A program made the position numbers and the translations under genes. A stretch of DNA of 59,726 nt from an uncultured Nitrosomonadales bacterium (GTDB lineage: Bacteria; Pseudomonadota; Gammaproteobacteria; Burkholderiales; Gallionellaceae), in the NCBI GenBank assembly GCA_903915035.1, contig CAIWRI010000146.1, positions 1 through 59,726 on the forward strand. Reading direction: 5' to 3'. Under the pieces are notes generated by a model that searched no databases, had not been told where the DNA came from, and saw nothing but the letters and a program-made list of their open reading frames with translations. Position 1 is the first letter of the stretch. Each line of letters starts with the position of its first letter. Shown here one piece after another: positions 41,724-50,855 of this stretch.

Positions 41724-42251
41724 TTATCTGATTTTGGCTATAAAACGCAATGCCACGGTGTTCATGCAATAGCGCAGGCCGGTGGGTTTAGGGCCATCGT
41801 TGAATACATGGCCCAGATGTGCATCACACAAGGTACATTTCACTTCGGTACGCAGCATACCAAACTGCCGGTCGGAAATTTCATGCACATTGTGACTTGA
41901 GACCGGCTGCCAGAAGCTCGGCCAACCGGTACCTGAATCATATTTGCTACTGGCATCGAACAATGCATTGTCGCAGCAAATACAGCGATACAGACCTGCT
42001 TCATGCCTGTCATATCCCGATTGCGAAAAGGCCGGTTCCGTACCCTGTCTGCGCGTCACATCGTAGGCCAGCGGCGAAAGTCGCTTCTTCCATTCGGCAT
42101 CTTTGTTAATCCTGTCCAATGTAACTAGTCCCAGGGGCTTGCCCTCATCTGAAAATTTCATGACCGTGACGTGGTTGCCGCCGGCATACGAGCGGGTGGA
42201 CAAAGCCAGGGCAAGGCCCGTAAAGGTGAATAAAAATGCTCTGCGTTGCAT
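41724..42251 (-). CDS. msrB: Exported peptide-methionine (R)-S-oxide reductase MsrB
   Basis: 175 residues. N-terminal signal MQRRAFLFTFTGLALALS with two arginines, so Tat or Sec export. The MsrB domain shows zinc-binding CICCDNALF and CTLCDAHLGHV, GTGWPSFW, and the catalytic cysteine in GLRYCMNTVAL near the end. It repairs the R epimer of methionine sulfoxide. ATG at 42251 is preferred because AAGGAG lies about ten bases upstream; the in-frame ATG at 42293 would bury the signal peptide. First gene of the operon; an ECF-type promoter lies at 42332-42357. Confidence 0.93.
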   Translation of the reverse strand: MQRRAFLFTFTGLALALSTRSYAGGNHVTVMKFSDEGKPLGLVTLDRINKDAEWKKRLSPLAYDVTRRQGTEPAFSQSGYDRHEAGLYRCICCDNALFDASSKYDSGTGWPSFWQPVSSHNVHEISDRQFGMLRTEVKCTLCDAHLGHVFNDGPKPTGLRYCMNTVALRFIAKIR

Positions 42252-42331
42252 GCTGTGTCTCTCCTTTGATTGAATGGTGCCAACCTTGCACAACGAATTT
42301 CAGGCTATGATGTGCCCCGTCTGCACAGGTA

Positions 42332-42357
42332 TTCGCGCCGGTGTGAAAAAAGGTTAC
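42332..42357 (-). promoter_or_regulatory. Putative sigma F-type promoter of msrB-dipZ-msrA
   Basis: On the minus strand GTAACC (42357-42352), exactly 16 bases beginning TTTTTTC, then CGAA (42335-42332). It is identical in both boxes, spacer length and T6 start to the bufferin promoter at 30021-29996. It sits between msrB and the divergent sigma factor gene and predicts a leader of about 75 bases before msrB. Confidence 0.75.
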
Positions 42358-42367
42358 AGGAAATCAG

Positions 42368-42907
42368 GTGACGGGTAAAAACGATAATCTGGAAGTGTTA
42401 ATGCAGCTGGCGCTCAAGGGAGATCAGCGCGCTTATGCGAGCCTGCTGCAACAGACCTCGCACCTGTTGCGACCGTATCTGGCGCGGCGTCTGAATTCAG
42501 CTGGCGAGGTGGATGACCTGTTGCAGGAAATATTGATTTCCATCCACAAGGCTCGCCATACCTATGATGGCAACCGTCCGTACAAACCGTGGGCTTATGC
42601 GATTGCCAAATTTCGCCTGAGCGATTTTCTGCGCGCACATTATGCCGATCAGCTGTACCACGCTGTGGATTTCGATGAACTGGAAGAAATGTTGCCGGAA
42701 GATGTAACCGAAACCGGCTTCAGTTACGAATCTATCCATGCGGAGGTACAAAAACTTCCTGAAAAACAGGCGGCGATCTTGGCAATGATGCACCAGGATG
42801 GCTATACAGCGAAAGAGGTGGCGGCAAAGATGGAGATGAATGAATCGGCCGTCAAGGTGGCCGCGCATCGCGCCTATAAGCTGCTGAGAAAGATGCTGGA
42901 ACGATAA
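42368..42907 (+). CDS. ECF RNA polymerase sigma factor, SigF-like
   Basis: 179 residues with sigma region 2 (about 20-90: EVDDLLQEILISIHKARHTYD and PYKPWAYAIAKFRLSDFLR) and region 4 (about 125-175: LPEKQAAILAMMHQDGYTAKEVAAKMEMNESAVKVAAHRA, quoted here in part as YTAKEVAAKMEM). The partner gene encodes an NrsF-type anti-sigma, which places it in the SigF/ECF16-like group. In Caulobacter that group responds to heavy metals. GTG at 42368 is the start, with AGG about seven bases upstream. It is divergent from msrB. Confidence 0.88.
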   Translation: MTGKNDNLEVLMQLALKGDQRAYASLLQQTSHLLRPYLARRLNSAGEVDDLLQEILISIHKARHTYDGNRPYKPWAYAIAKFRLSDFLRAHYADQLYHAVDFDELEEMLPEDVTETGFSYESIHAEVQKLPEKQAAILAMMHQDGYTAKEVAAKMEMNESAVKVAAHRAYKLLRKMLER

Positions 42908-43536
42908 TGATTGATAATTTGATAGATTCGCTGATAGCAGATGCGGTAGAGCTCAAACCTGCCCCGCACCCGTTCACGTTAAGCCTTCAGTGGCTGGGGG
43001 TTGCCGCAATTTATCTTGCGCTCTCGTTCGCATTGTTCGGGCAGCGTCCGGATCTTGCCGCACAATTCCATCAGCCGTGGTTTACTGCCGAGATCGCAGC
43101 ACTGCTGTGCATCCTCGTCGCGACTTCGCTGAGCGCAGCCTTGCTGGTATTCCCCGATTTGCACCAGCTACGCGGATTCGCCTTTGCGCCACTGGCCGCC
43201 TTTGTGCTGTTGATTGTCGTGCTGTTTTTTGCCTGGCAGGCGGATACACCCCCGGCGCTCTTGCCCGTGCATAGCTTTGAATGCACGATCAGCATTGCCT
43301 TGTTTTCACTGTTGCCGGCTGGCGGAATGTTTTTTGTGATGCATCATTTTGCCAGTACGCACTACCGTTGGGCTGGCAGTGTCGCGCTGCTTTTTGCGTT
43401 CAGTGTGGGCGCACTGTGGCTGCGGTTATTTGAAGTGAACAACTCCATAGTCCATGTCATCGAATGGCACTATCTGCCGATGCTCGCCATCGGCGTAACC
43501 GGTATGTGGCTGGGCAAAAAAATACTCAAGTGGTAA
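42907..43536 (+). CDS. NrsF-type membrane anti-sigma factor (DUF1109)
   Basis: 209-residue inner-membrane protein with six hydrophobic segments and the short N-terminal LIDSLIADAVELKPAP typical of DUF1109/NrsF. Two cysteines are seen, in ALLCILV (about residue 68) and FECTIS (about 126). In Caulobacter NrsF a pair of cysteines is needed for signal sensing. The start shares one base with the sigma factor stop (TAATG), so the two are translated together. Confidence 0.88.
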   Translation: MIDNLIDSLIADAVELKPAPHPFTLSLQWLGVAAIYLALSFALFGQRPDLAAQFHQPWFTAEIAALLCILVATSLSAALLVFPDLHQLRGFAFAPLAAFVLLIVVLFFAWQADTPPALLPVHSFECTISIALFSLLPAGGMFFVMHHFASTHYRWAGSVALLFAFSVGALWLRLFEVNNSIVHVIEWHYLPMLAIGVTGMWLGKKILKW

Positions 43537-43538
43537 AG

Positions 43539-43563
43539 CCGGCATTACTCAGAATTACGCCGG
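43539..43563. terminator. Hairpin between convergent nrsF-like and ridA genes
   Basis: CCGGC (43539-43543) and GCCGG (43559-43563) can form a five-base stem after the anti-sigma stop. The following T content is poor, so the role is inferred mostly from position. Confidence 0.35.
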
Positions 43564-43597
43564 ATTCTGTGGCTACGCCCGCATTTTTTCCGGTAAA

Positions 43598-43981
43598 TTA
43601 GCCCGTGACGAGCACTCCGTCCATTTCCACCAATGCGCCGCGCGGAAGGGCTGAAACGCCGACGGCCGCGCGTGCCGGATAGGGTTGCTGGAAGTAGCCG
43701 GCCATGATTTCATTTACTTTTGCAAAATTTTTCAGATCAATCAAATATACATTTAGTTTGACCAGATCGTTCAGATCGCCGCCCGCAGCATGAGCCACTG
43801 CGAGTAAATTCTGAAATACGCGATGTATCTGTTCATCAATACCCTCTGACATCTGCATGGTGGCAGGATCAAGGCCGATTTGACCGGACAGATAGACGGT
43901 ATCATTTACGCGAATACCCTGAGAATACGTGCCAATTGCGGCGGGCGCGCCAGGAGTCTGGATGAATTGTTTGTTTGCCAT
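43598..43981 (-). CDS. ridA: RidA family reactive intermediate deaminase
   Basis: 127 residues with the standard RidA (YjgF/YER057c/UK114) features: [42 protein letters not shown], and the signature [21 protein letters not shown], quoted here as [15 protein letters not shown] with the substrate-binding arginine. It hydrolyses 2-aminoacrylate and related enamines made by PLP enzymes. It stands alone on the minus strand. Confidence 0.95.
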   Translation of the reverse strand: MANKQFIQTPGAPAAIGTYSQGIRVNDTVYLSGQIGLDPATMQMSEGIDEQIHRVFQNLLAVAHAAGGDLNDLVKLNVYLIDLKNFAKVNEIMAGYFQQPYPARAAVGVSALPRGALVEMDGVLVTG

Positions 43982-44387
43982 GATGATTTCCTGTCAGTGA
44001 TTAATATCGAATTATAACTGACAGGGTGCCGCAATATCACGGCAGGCGTTTGATATTACGCGACTCCGGGCAAGTATGGCTGGTGCATGATGCGGAGTTC
44101 TGCCATTGATCTCGGTCGAACTCCCTCCGTAAATTTCTATTGCAAAGCGACCATTAACTTCAACAACAAAATCTCATGCGCGCATGTCTGATCAGTGCCG
44201 TAATTTGAATGGCGCATATGCACTTCAGTTTATGGTAAGTAAAAGTATAGCAGTGCTAAAGCTTACCTCTGGCCATCATAAACAACCTTAGCTTTATTGT
44301 GCAATTCATTGCTTTGTAAGTAAAATTACATTTTCTTAAGTGTGTGCGCTAACTCTTTGTCTTTTAAAGAAAAAATCAGTTTTTCGC

Positions 44388-44416
44388 TTGACCGGACGGG
44401 ATTTTTTCAATATAGT
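44388..44416 (+). promoter_or_regulatory. Promoter of the division and cell-wall (dcw) cluster
   Basis: TTGACC (44388-44393), 17 bases, TATAGT (44411-44416): a near-consensus sigma-70 promoter that should start near 44423, just before the MraZ boxes. Confidence 0.7.
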
Positions 44417-44425
44417 AGGCGTAAG

Positions 44426-44450
44426 TGGTGAATAGTGGGTAATTGTGGGT
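44426..44450 (+). promoter_or_regulatory. MraZ box: three TGGGN-type repeats with 10-bp period
   Basis: TGGTG (44426-44430), TGGGT (44436-44440) and TGGGT (44446-44450) are separated by five bases each. This is the known operator form of MraZ (direct TGGGN repeats with five-base spacers). It lies right after the predicted transcription start and ends four bases before the mraZ ATG. Binding there would block both transcription and ribosome access. Confidence 0.75.
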
Positions 44451-44454
44451 GCAT

Positions 44455-44901
44455 ATGTTTCAGGGGGCGGCACAACTTAATCTGGATGGTAAGGGCAGGC
44501 TCGCAATACCTGCAAGGTATCGCGACAGCCTGCTGAGTAGTTGCGCCGGAAAATTGCTGCTGACTGCCGACGCGGACGGTTGTTTGCTGGTTTACCCCGA
44601 ACCTGAATGGCTACCGATACGCGACAAATTGAGCAAAATGTCTTCGCTGAATCCAAAAATTCGTGCCTTGCAGCGTCTGTTAATCGGTTATGCAGAAGAT
44701 GTTGTTATGGATAGCGCCGGGCGGGTACTGGTGTCACCGGTATTGCGCAACTATGCCGCGTTGGATAAAAACGTGATGCTGGTAGGGCAGGGCAACAAGT
44801 TTGAACTGTGGGATGCGACGAAGTGGCAAGCACAGCAAAAAGCGGACCTGTTGTTCCTCAGCGGCGAATTACCAGCTGAACTGGAAGGATTTTCATTATG
44901 A
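44455..44901 (+). CDS. mraZ: Transcriptional regulator MraZ
   Basis: 148-residue DNA-binding protein of the AbrB-like double SpoVT fold and autorepressor of the dcw cluster. It opens [19 protein letters not shown], the family norm, and repeats the fold in the second half ([14 protein letters not shown]). ATG at 44455 is chosen for this opening; a TTG at 44443 would start inside the operator. No clear Shine-Dalgarno sequence other than GGGTG of the operator is visible. The stop overlaps the rsmH start (ATGA). Confidence 0.95.
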   Translation: MFQGAAQLNLDGKGRLAIPARYRDSLLSSCAGKLLLTADADGCLLVYPEPEWLPIRDKLSKMSSLNPKIRALQRLLIGYAEDVVMDSAGRVLVSPVLRNYAALDKNVMLVGQGNKFELWDATKWQAQQKADLLFLSGELPAELEGFSL

Positions 44902-45833
44902 ATCAGATATTAACGCATCAGACAGTATTGTTACAGGAAGCGGTGGACGCGTTGGCGATCAATCCTGAAGGTATCTACGTTGATTGTACCTTCGGGCGCG
45001 GAGGTCACAGCGCGTTGATTTTGCAGAGACTGGGGGCGCAGGGCCGCTTAATCGCACTGGACAAGGATCTGACGGCAGTCGCACACGGACGCGCCTGGCG
45101 CGACAGCCGTTTTCATATTGAACATCGCGGTTTTACGCATTTGACTGAGGTGTTGGATGAACTGAATATTCAACGTGTTGATGGAATTTTACTTGATTTG
45201 GGTGTCTCGTCGCCACAACTGGACGAAGCTGAACGCGGCTTTAGTTTCAGATTTGATGCGCCTCTGGACATGCGTATGGATAACAGTAGCGGCCTGACCG
45301 CTGCACAATGGTTAGAAACGGTGGACGAAGCTCTGCTGACGGAGGTTATACGTGATTACGGCGAAGAACGGTTTGCTAAGCAGATTGCAAGAGCGATTAT
45401 TACTGCGCGTGCGATTCAACCCATCCAGACCACGGGGCAGCTCGTCGAGCTGGTTGGCAAAACGGTACGTACCCGGGAAACCGGGAAAAATCCGGCCACG
45501 CGCACCTTTCAGGCTATACGGATTTATCTCAACCAAGAACTCGAAGAACTAGCACAGGTATTACCTCAGTGTGTCACTCACTTGAGCCGTAGCGGTCGCC
45601 TGGTGGTGATCAGCTTCCATTCTCTGGAAGATCGCATGGTCAAGCACTTTATGCGCGATATGAGTGATGCTGATAAATTGCCGCGCAATGTGCCTATCCG
45701 CGCAAGCGAAGTGCCGGAAGGAAAACTGAAACTGATTGGTCGTGCTGTGAAAGCCGGCAATGCCGAATTGCAAGTCAATCCGCGCGCGCGTAGCGCGATG
45801 ATGCGTGTTGCGGAGCGTAGTCATGTGTCGTAG
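44898..45833 (+). CDS. rsmH: 16S rRNA (cytosine(1402)-N(4))-methyltransferase RsmH
   Basis: 311-residue SAM-dependent methyltransferase acting on 16S rRNA. Seen: [13 protein letters not shown], the SAM loop [47 protein letters not shown] and [16 protein letters not shown]. The length is standard. It overlaps mraZ by four bases and ftsL by eleven. Confidence 0.97.
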   Translation: MNQILTHQTVLLQEAVDALAINPEGIYVDCTFGRGGHSALILQRLGAQGRLIALDKDLTAVAHGRAWRDSRFHIEHRGFTHLTEVLDELNIQRVDGILLDLGVSSPQLDEAERGFSFRFDAPLDMRMDNSSGLTAAQWLETVDEALLTEVIRDYGEERFAKQIARAIITARAIQPIQTTGQLVELVGKTVRTRETGKNPATRTFQAIRIYLNQELEELAQVLPQCVTHLSRSGRLVVISFHSLEDRMVKHFMRDMSDADKLPRNVPIRASEVPEGKLKLIGRAVKAGNAELQVNPRARSAMMRVAERSHVS

Positions 45834-46137
45834 TAGCTGTTTGCAGGTTTTGCTGCTGATGCTGGTGATTGCTGCGGCCTTAAGCGTGGTCACTTCGCAA
45901 CATCAGGCACGCAAGTTATTTATCAGTTTGCAACAGGAAAAAGAACATGCCCGCCAAATGGAAGTTGAATGGGGGCAATTGCAATTGGAGCAGGGTACGC
46001 TGGCCGGTCGTGCCCGTGTGGAGAGAATCGCCTCTGAACAATTGCAAATGCAGCTACCCCCAAAAGAGCGAGTCCGGTTTATCCGGATAGCACCGCCTGT
46101 ATCTCACACAGTGCACGAAACCGCGCCAAAATCATGA
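45823..46137 (+). CDS. ftsL: Cell division protein FtsL
   Basis: 104-residue bitopic division protein that forms a complex with FtsQ and FtsB. One span (about 6-25), then a coiled coil ([20 protein letters not shown]) and the conserved [15 protein letters not shown] ending. ATG at 45823 has GGAG about nine bases upstream and overlaps the rsmH stop; the in-frame ATG-like codon at 45805 lies further inside rsmH. The end overlaps the ftsI start by four bases. Confidence 0.9.
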   Translation: MCRSSCLQVLLLMLVIAAALSVVTSQHQARKLFISLQQEKEHARQMEVEWGQLQLEQGTLAGRARVERIASEQLQMQLPPKERVRFIRIAPPVSHTVHETAPKS

Positions 46138-47888
46138 AATACAGAGCCAAAGTTAACAATAGTGGCACGGTAGAACTACCGGAATTGCGTGCAATTCTGC
46201 TATTCGCAGGGCTATTGCTGTGTCTGTTGGCTTTGATTGGTCGTGACATCTATTTGCAAGGTATCCGCGACAATTTTTTGCAGCAAAAAGGCAATCAGCG
46301 TTATAGCCGTTTGCTGGTGGTCAGCGCACACCGCGGTATGCTTACTGATTGCAACGGGGAACTGCTGGCAGTCAGTACGCCAGTCGAATCAGTGTGGGCC
46401 AATCCTGCCGACATTAACATTAATGACGCCGATGAGAGACGTCTGAATACTCAGCAACTTAATCAGCTATCAAGCGTACTCGGTATGCGCGTCGCAGACG
46501 TGCAAAATCAACTGGAAGAAACTTCGCGTGATTTTGTGTATTTAAAACGCCAAATACCACCGGAGCAGTCGGAAAAAGTGGGTAGCATGAACTTGCCGGG
46601 CATTTCATTGCAGCGCGAATATAAGCGTTATTACCCCACCGGCGCTGAAGATGCACAGGTGGTTGGGTTTACCGGTGAAGATGATAACGGGCAGGAAGGC
46701 TTAGAGCTGGCACTGCAGCAAAGGTTGGCAGGGAAGCTGGGAAGTCAGCGTGTCATCCAGGACAGACGCGGACATATCGTTGAGGATGCCGGCAGTCTGA
46801 CACCGCCGAAACCCGGCGGTGATGTCACACTCAGTCTGGACAGTCGCATCCAGCATCTGGCCTATCGACAATTAAAACTGGCTGTTGAACAACATCAGGC
46901 TAAAGCCGGTGCGATCGTGGTGTTGAATGCGCAAAGCGGCGAGGTGCTGGCGCTGGCAAATTTCCCAAGTTACAACCCGAACAACCGCACCCGTCTCACG
47001 CCACAGGCAATGCGCAATCGCGCCGTAGCCGATGAATTTGAACCTGGTTCTACCATGAAACCGTTTACCATCGGAACCGCGCTGAACATCGGCAAAGTGA
47101 CGCCTGAAACGGTAATCAATACAGAAAATGGCGTATTCACAATCGGCAATAAAACCATACACGATACCCATGCAGAACCGAGACTAACGGTAGCACAGGT
47201 CATACAAAAATCCAGCAATGTCGGTGCATCAAAGATCGCACTGTCGATGGAGCCAGAGGTTATGTGGAATACCTTTAATAATGCGGGTTTCGGTGCACAT
47301 ACCGGCAGCCATTTTCCCGGTGAGGCCATAGGCATGCTGCGTCCGGCCAAAAGCTGGCGGCCCATAGAACAGGCCACCATGTCATTTGGTCACGGCATTT
47401 CCGTCAATTTGCTGCAACTGGCGCGTGCTTACACCATTTTTACCGACGGAGGGGAACTCAAACCCGTTTCATTTCTTAAACTCGATCAACCTGCCATCGG
47501 TCACCGGGTATTTTCCAGTAAGACCGCCGAACAATTGCGCGTGATGATGGAATCTGTGGTGATGCCGGGCGGAACAGCACCCTTAGCGCAAGTGGCGGGT
47601 TACCGGGTCGGCGGAAAAACCGGCACAGCACGCAAGCTGGATCACGGGCATTACACCAACCATTATGTCGCATCTTTTGTCGGCTTTGCCCCCGCCTCAG
47701 CGCCGAGATTGATCGTTGCCGTGATGATAGACGAGCCCAACAATAAACAATATTATGGCGGCCTTGTTGCAGCTCCGGTATTCAGCCAGGTCGTCTCAGG
47801 CGCACTTCATATACTGAATGTGCCCAATGATGCACCGTTGGATAATGTTCTGCCAGCCCCGACAGAAATTATCAGGGAGGATATTTGA
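46134..47888 (+). CDS. ftsI: Peptidoglycan transpeptidase FtsI (PBP3)
   Basis: 584-residue class B penicillin-binding protein that cross-links septal peptidoglycan. One N-terminal span (about 17-42), the PBP dimerisation domain, then the transpeptidase domain with catalytic serine in EPGSTMKPF (about residue 306), SSN (about 361-363) and KTGTARK (about 495). It overlaps ftsL (ATGA). Confidence 0.97.
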   Translation: MKYRAKVNNSGTVELPELRAILLFAGLLLCLLALIGRDIYLQGIRDNFLQQKGNQRYSRLLVVSAHRGMLTDCNGELLAVSTPVESVWANPADININDADERRLNTQQLNQLSSVLGMRVADVQNQLEETSRDFVYLKRQIPPEQSEKVGSMNLPGISLQREYKRYYPTGAEDAQVVGFTGEDDNGQEGLELALQQRLAGKLGSQRVIQDRRGHIVEDAGSLTPPKPGGDVTLSLDSRIQHLAYRQLKLAVEQHQAKAGAIVVLNAQSGEVLALANFPSYNPNNRTRLTPQAMRNRAVADEFEPGSTMKPFTIGTALNIGKVTPETVINTENGVFTIGNKTIHDTHAEPRLTVAQVIQKSSNVGASKIALSMEPEVMWNTFNNAGFGAHTGSHFPGEAIGMLRPAKSWRPIEQATMSFGHGISVNLLQLARAYTIFTDGGELKPVSFLKLDQPAIGHRVFSSKTAEQLRVMMESVVMPGGTAPLAQVAGYRVGGKTGTARKLDHGHYTNHYVASFVGFAPASAPRLIVAVMIDEPNNKQYYGGLVAAPVFSQVVSGALHILNVPNDAPLDNVLPAPTEIIREDI

Positions 47889-49414
47889 TGATTGCCGGTA
47901 GCGAATTGCAAATGACAGACTTTCTGGGCAGTTTGTCGCATGCAAGATTGGTCACAGATAGCCGAAACTTACAGCCCGGCGATATTTTCGTCGCCTATCC
48001 GGGTGACAGCACCGATGGACGCCAGTTTATTGCCCAAGCCATCGTGCGCGGAGCGAAAGCGGTGATCTATGAACGTAATTTAACTGTACCAACAGGTGAA
48101 ATACAGCCTTTTGCATGGCAGCCGGACTGGCATGTCACTCATTTTGCGGTGACGGATTTGCGTCACAAAGCAGGAAGAATCGCAGATGAAGCCTATCGTG
48201 CCCCCTCGGAAAAGCTGTGGATGATCGGCGTCACCGGCACTAATGGTAAAACTTCAAGTTGCCATTGGATTGCGCACGCATTGAATATAGCAGAGAAAAA
48301 ATGCGCCCTGATCGGCACGCTGGGTAATGGTTTTGTCGAGGCACTGCAAGAGACAGCGAACACCACACCTGATGCCGTAAATTTACATGGACTACTGGCA
48401 GATTACCTGAACAACGGTGCCAAAGCGGTCACTATGGAAGTCTCTTCTCACGCACTGGCGCAAGGACGCGTCAACGGGGTGAAATTTGATGTGGCGCTAT
48501 TGACTAACCTGAGTCGCGACCATCTGGATTACCACGGTAACATGGCAAGTTATGCTGCTATTAAACGACGACTGTTTGATTGGCAGTCATTGCAATTTGC
48601 AGTGGTCAACCTAGATGACCCGTTCGGCATCGAGCTGGCTGCGCAGTTGCGCGACAAAAACGTTGAAGTGATCGGCTACGGATTGACTGATGCGGCATTG
48701 CGTCAGGCAGAACGCTACGGCATGCGCATGGTGTACGGGGATTTGCGCAAAATGACTACGCAAGGCATGCAACTGGATGTGCGTTCAAGTTGGGGTGCAA
48801 GCGAATTCAAAAGCACGCTGCTGGGCAGATTTAATGCGGCGAACTTGTTGGGTGTGCTGGCGGTATTGCTGGTGAGCGAAGTGAGCCTGGATAAGGCCGT
48901 GGCTGCATTGGGCAGCGTACAACAGGTTGCCGGACGCATGCAGAAACTGGGTGGAACTGACACGCCGGCGGTGATTGTGGATTACGCACACACGCCGGAT
49001 GCACTGGAAAAGGTTTTGCTGACGCTGCGCGAAGTCAGTGCCGGGAGCCGGCTAATCTGTGTCTTCGGTTGCGGTGGCGACAGGGATCGCGGCAAACGCG
49101 CCATGATGGGTAAAATTGCAGAGAAGTTTGCAGATTTTTGCATTATCACCAGCGATAATCCGCGCAGCGAAGATCCTCAGCTTATTGTCGCAGAAGTCGG
49201 CTGCGAAATGAAAGCCGGAAAACATCAGATTTTGTCTGAACGGGCCGCAGCGATTCGCCATGCTATAAATATGGCCAAATGCGGAGATATGGTTTTGATT
49301 GCGGGTAAAGGACACGAAAATTATCAGGAAATTAAAGGGGTGAAGTATCCATTCAGTGATGTGGAAATAGCCTTGCAGGAACTGAAAAGCTGGCCGCACG
49401 GAGGTATTCAATGA
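47888..49414 (+). CDS. murE: UDP-MurNAc-tripeptide synthetase MurE (meso-diaminopimelate type)
   Basis: 508-residue cytoplasmic ligase that adds the third amino acid to UDP-MurNAc-dipeptide. ATP loop GVTGTNGKTSSCHW near residue 115; DNPRSEDP near residue 420 is the meso-DAP specificity signature, so the cell wall is DAP-type. ATG at 47888 is preferred with GGGAGG eight bases upstream; a TTG at 47885 is in frame but less likely. The end overlaps murF. Confidence 0.96.
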   Translation: MIAGSELQMTDFLGSLSHARLVTDSRNLQPGDIFVAYPGDSTDGRQFIAQAIVRGAKAVIYERNLTVPTGEIQPFAWQPDWHVTHFAVTDLRHKAGRIADEAYRAPSEKLWMIGVTGTNGKTSSCHWIAHALNIAEKKCALIGTLGNGFVEALQETANTTPDAVNLHGLLADYLNNGAKAVTMEVSSHALAQGRVNGVKFDVALLTNLSRDHLDYHGNMASYAAIKRRLFDWQSLQFAVVNLDDPFGIELAAQLRDKNVEVIGYGLTDAALRQAERYGMRMVYGDLRKMTTQGMQLDVRSSWGASEFKSTLLGRFNAANLLGVLAVLLVSEVSLDKAVAALGSVQQVAGRMQKLGGTDTPAVIVDYAHTPDALEKVLLTLREVSAGSRLICVFGCGGDRDRGKRAMMGKIAEKFADFCIITSDNPRSEDPQLIVAEVGCEMKAGKHQILSERAAAIRHAINMAKCGDMVLIAGKGHENYQEIKGVKYPFSDVEIALQELKSWPHGGIQ

Positions 49415-50853
49415 TGTTACTCAGCAAAGCCGCCAAAGTGCTGAATGCAAAGTTGCCGTCCAATGCAAGTGACGTGCGATTCTTAGCAGTTTCCACCGAC
49501 ACGCGCAAAATTCAGCCGGGTGACTTATATATCGCCCTGCGCGGTGAATATTTCGATGGAGCCGATTTTGTCGCACAGGCAATGCAAAGCGGGGCCGTAG
49601 CCGCTGTAGTCAACCAAGACGGCTTCGAGAAGCTGACAACACCGCAGAATACGGTTTTTCCCATCCTGCTGGTAGAGGATACGCGCCTGGCACTAGGTCA
49701 ATTGGCGGCATACTGGCGCCGTCAGTTTTCCATTCCCGTGGTCGCTATTACCGGCAGCAACGGAAAAACCACTGTCAAGGAAATGCTGGCCGCCATTTTG
49801 CGTGCAGCCGCTGGCAGCGAAGAGGCCGTACTGGCAACTAAAGGCAACCTGAATAATGACATAGGCATGCCACTCACCCTTTTACAATTGAGCGCGCAAC
49901 ATCGCTATGCCGTTATTGAAATGGGCATGAATCATCCGGGTGAGATCGATTATCTGAGCCGGATTGCCAGCCCGCAAATTGCGCTGATCAATAATGCCAG
50001 TGGTGCGCATCTGGCGGGCATGGGGTCGGTGGACGCGGTAGCCTTTGCCAAAGGTGAAATTTTTGCAGGATTGCAACACGAAGGTAGTGCAATCATCAAC
50101 GCTGATGATGAATACGCGCCGCTGTGGCGCAGTCTGGCAGGGGTACATTCTTTACTGGAATTTGGTCTGAACAGCAATGCGGATGTCACCGGCCAATGGT
50201 ATCCGCTAACGAGGGGGCAGCGTCTGGTCGCACAAACGCCAAAAGGTGACTTTACTGCGGATATGCATGTTCCCGGCGAACATAATGCGCGCAATGCACT
50301 GGCTGCTACCGCAGCAGCTATTGCCCTGAACTTGCCGCTGGAGAGCATCCTGAGCGGCCTGGAAAAATTCAGCGGTGTGGCAGGACGCTTGCAATACAAA
50401 CAGGCCCGTGGTGGTGCAACGGTGATTGACGATAGCTACAACGCGAATCCGGCTTCGCTGGAAGCGGCCATTTCGGTATTGGCTCAAACGTCAGGGCGAC
50501 GCGTACTCGTGCTGGGTGATATGGGTGAGTTGGGCGATAACGCAGCAACTTTCCATGCCGGCATCGGTGCAACCGCACATCAGTCAGGGATCGACAAGCT
50601 CTATGCACTCGGGGAATTAAGTCTTGCCGCAGTACACGGGTTCGGCAGTAAAGCTTTGCACTTCGATTCAATTGAAGCACTGCAAGCGTCCCTCGAAAAT
50701 GAATTACATACCGGTACGACGGTGCTGGTCAAAGGTTCGCGCTTCATGAAAATGGAACGGATCGTCAAATATCTAATGACTGGTGAGCCGGGAATGGTGG
50801 TGGCAAGCGCTTGCAACATACCACTTACTGCACACTACTCAACAAAGGAATAA
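49411..50853 (+). CDS. murF: UDP-MurNAc-pentapeptide synthetase MurF
   Basis: 480-residue ligase that adds D-Ala-D-Ala. ATP loop [14 protein letters not shown] near residue 115, [11 protein letters not shown], the [10 protein letters not shown] block, and [11 protein letters not shown]. Family similarity ends around [15 protein letters not shown]. The last 20 or so residues (ending [10 protein letters not shown]) are encoded by CCACTTACTGCACACTACTC, similar to the short repeats seen elsewhere in the window. The start is ATGATG at 49411, overlapping murE by four bases. Confidence 0.95.
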   Translation: MMLLSKAAKVLNAKLPSNASDVRFLAVSTDTRKIQPGDLYIALRGEYFDGADFVAQAMQSGAVAAVVNQDGFEKLTTPQNTVFPILLVEDTRLALGQLAAYWRRQFSIPVVAITGSNGKTTVKEMLAAILRAAAGSEEAVLATKGNLNNDIGMPLTLLQLSAQHRYAVIEMGMNHPGEIDYLSRIASPQIALINNASGAHLAGMGSVDAVAFAKGEIFAGLQHEGSAIINADDEYAPLWRSLAGVHSLLEFGLNSNADVTGQWYPLTRGQRLVAQTPKGDFTADMHVPGEHNARNALAATAAAIALNLPLESILSGLEKFSGVAGRLQYKQARGGATVIDDSYNANPASLEAAISVLAQTSGRRVLVLGDMGELGDNAATFHAGIGATAHQSGIDKLYALGELSLAAVHGFGSKALHFDSIEALQASLENELHTGTTVLVKGSRFMKMERIVKYLMTGEPGMVVASACNIPLTAHYSTKE

Positions 50854-50855
50854 TC

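Larger units (their letters stand above)
43982..44454. other. Intergenic region upstream of the dcw cluster
   Basis: About 470 bases with no supported gene. The 3' end holds the mraZ promoter (44388-44416) and MraZ boxes (44426-44450). The part between 44040 and 44380 is AT-rich with no structure I can name. Confidence 0.5.
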
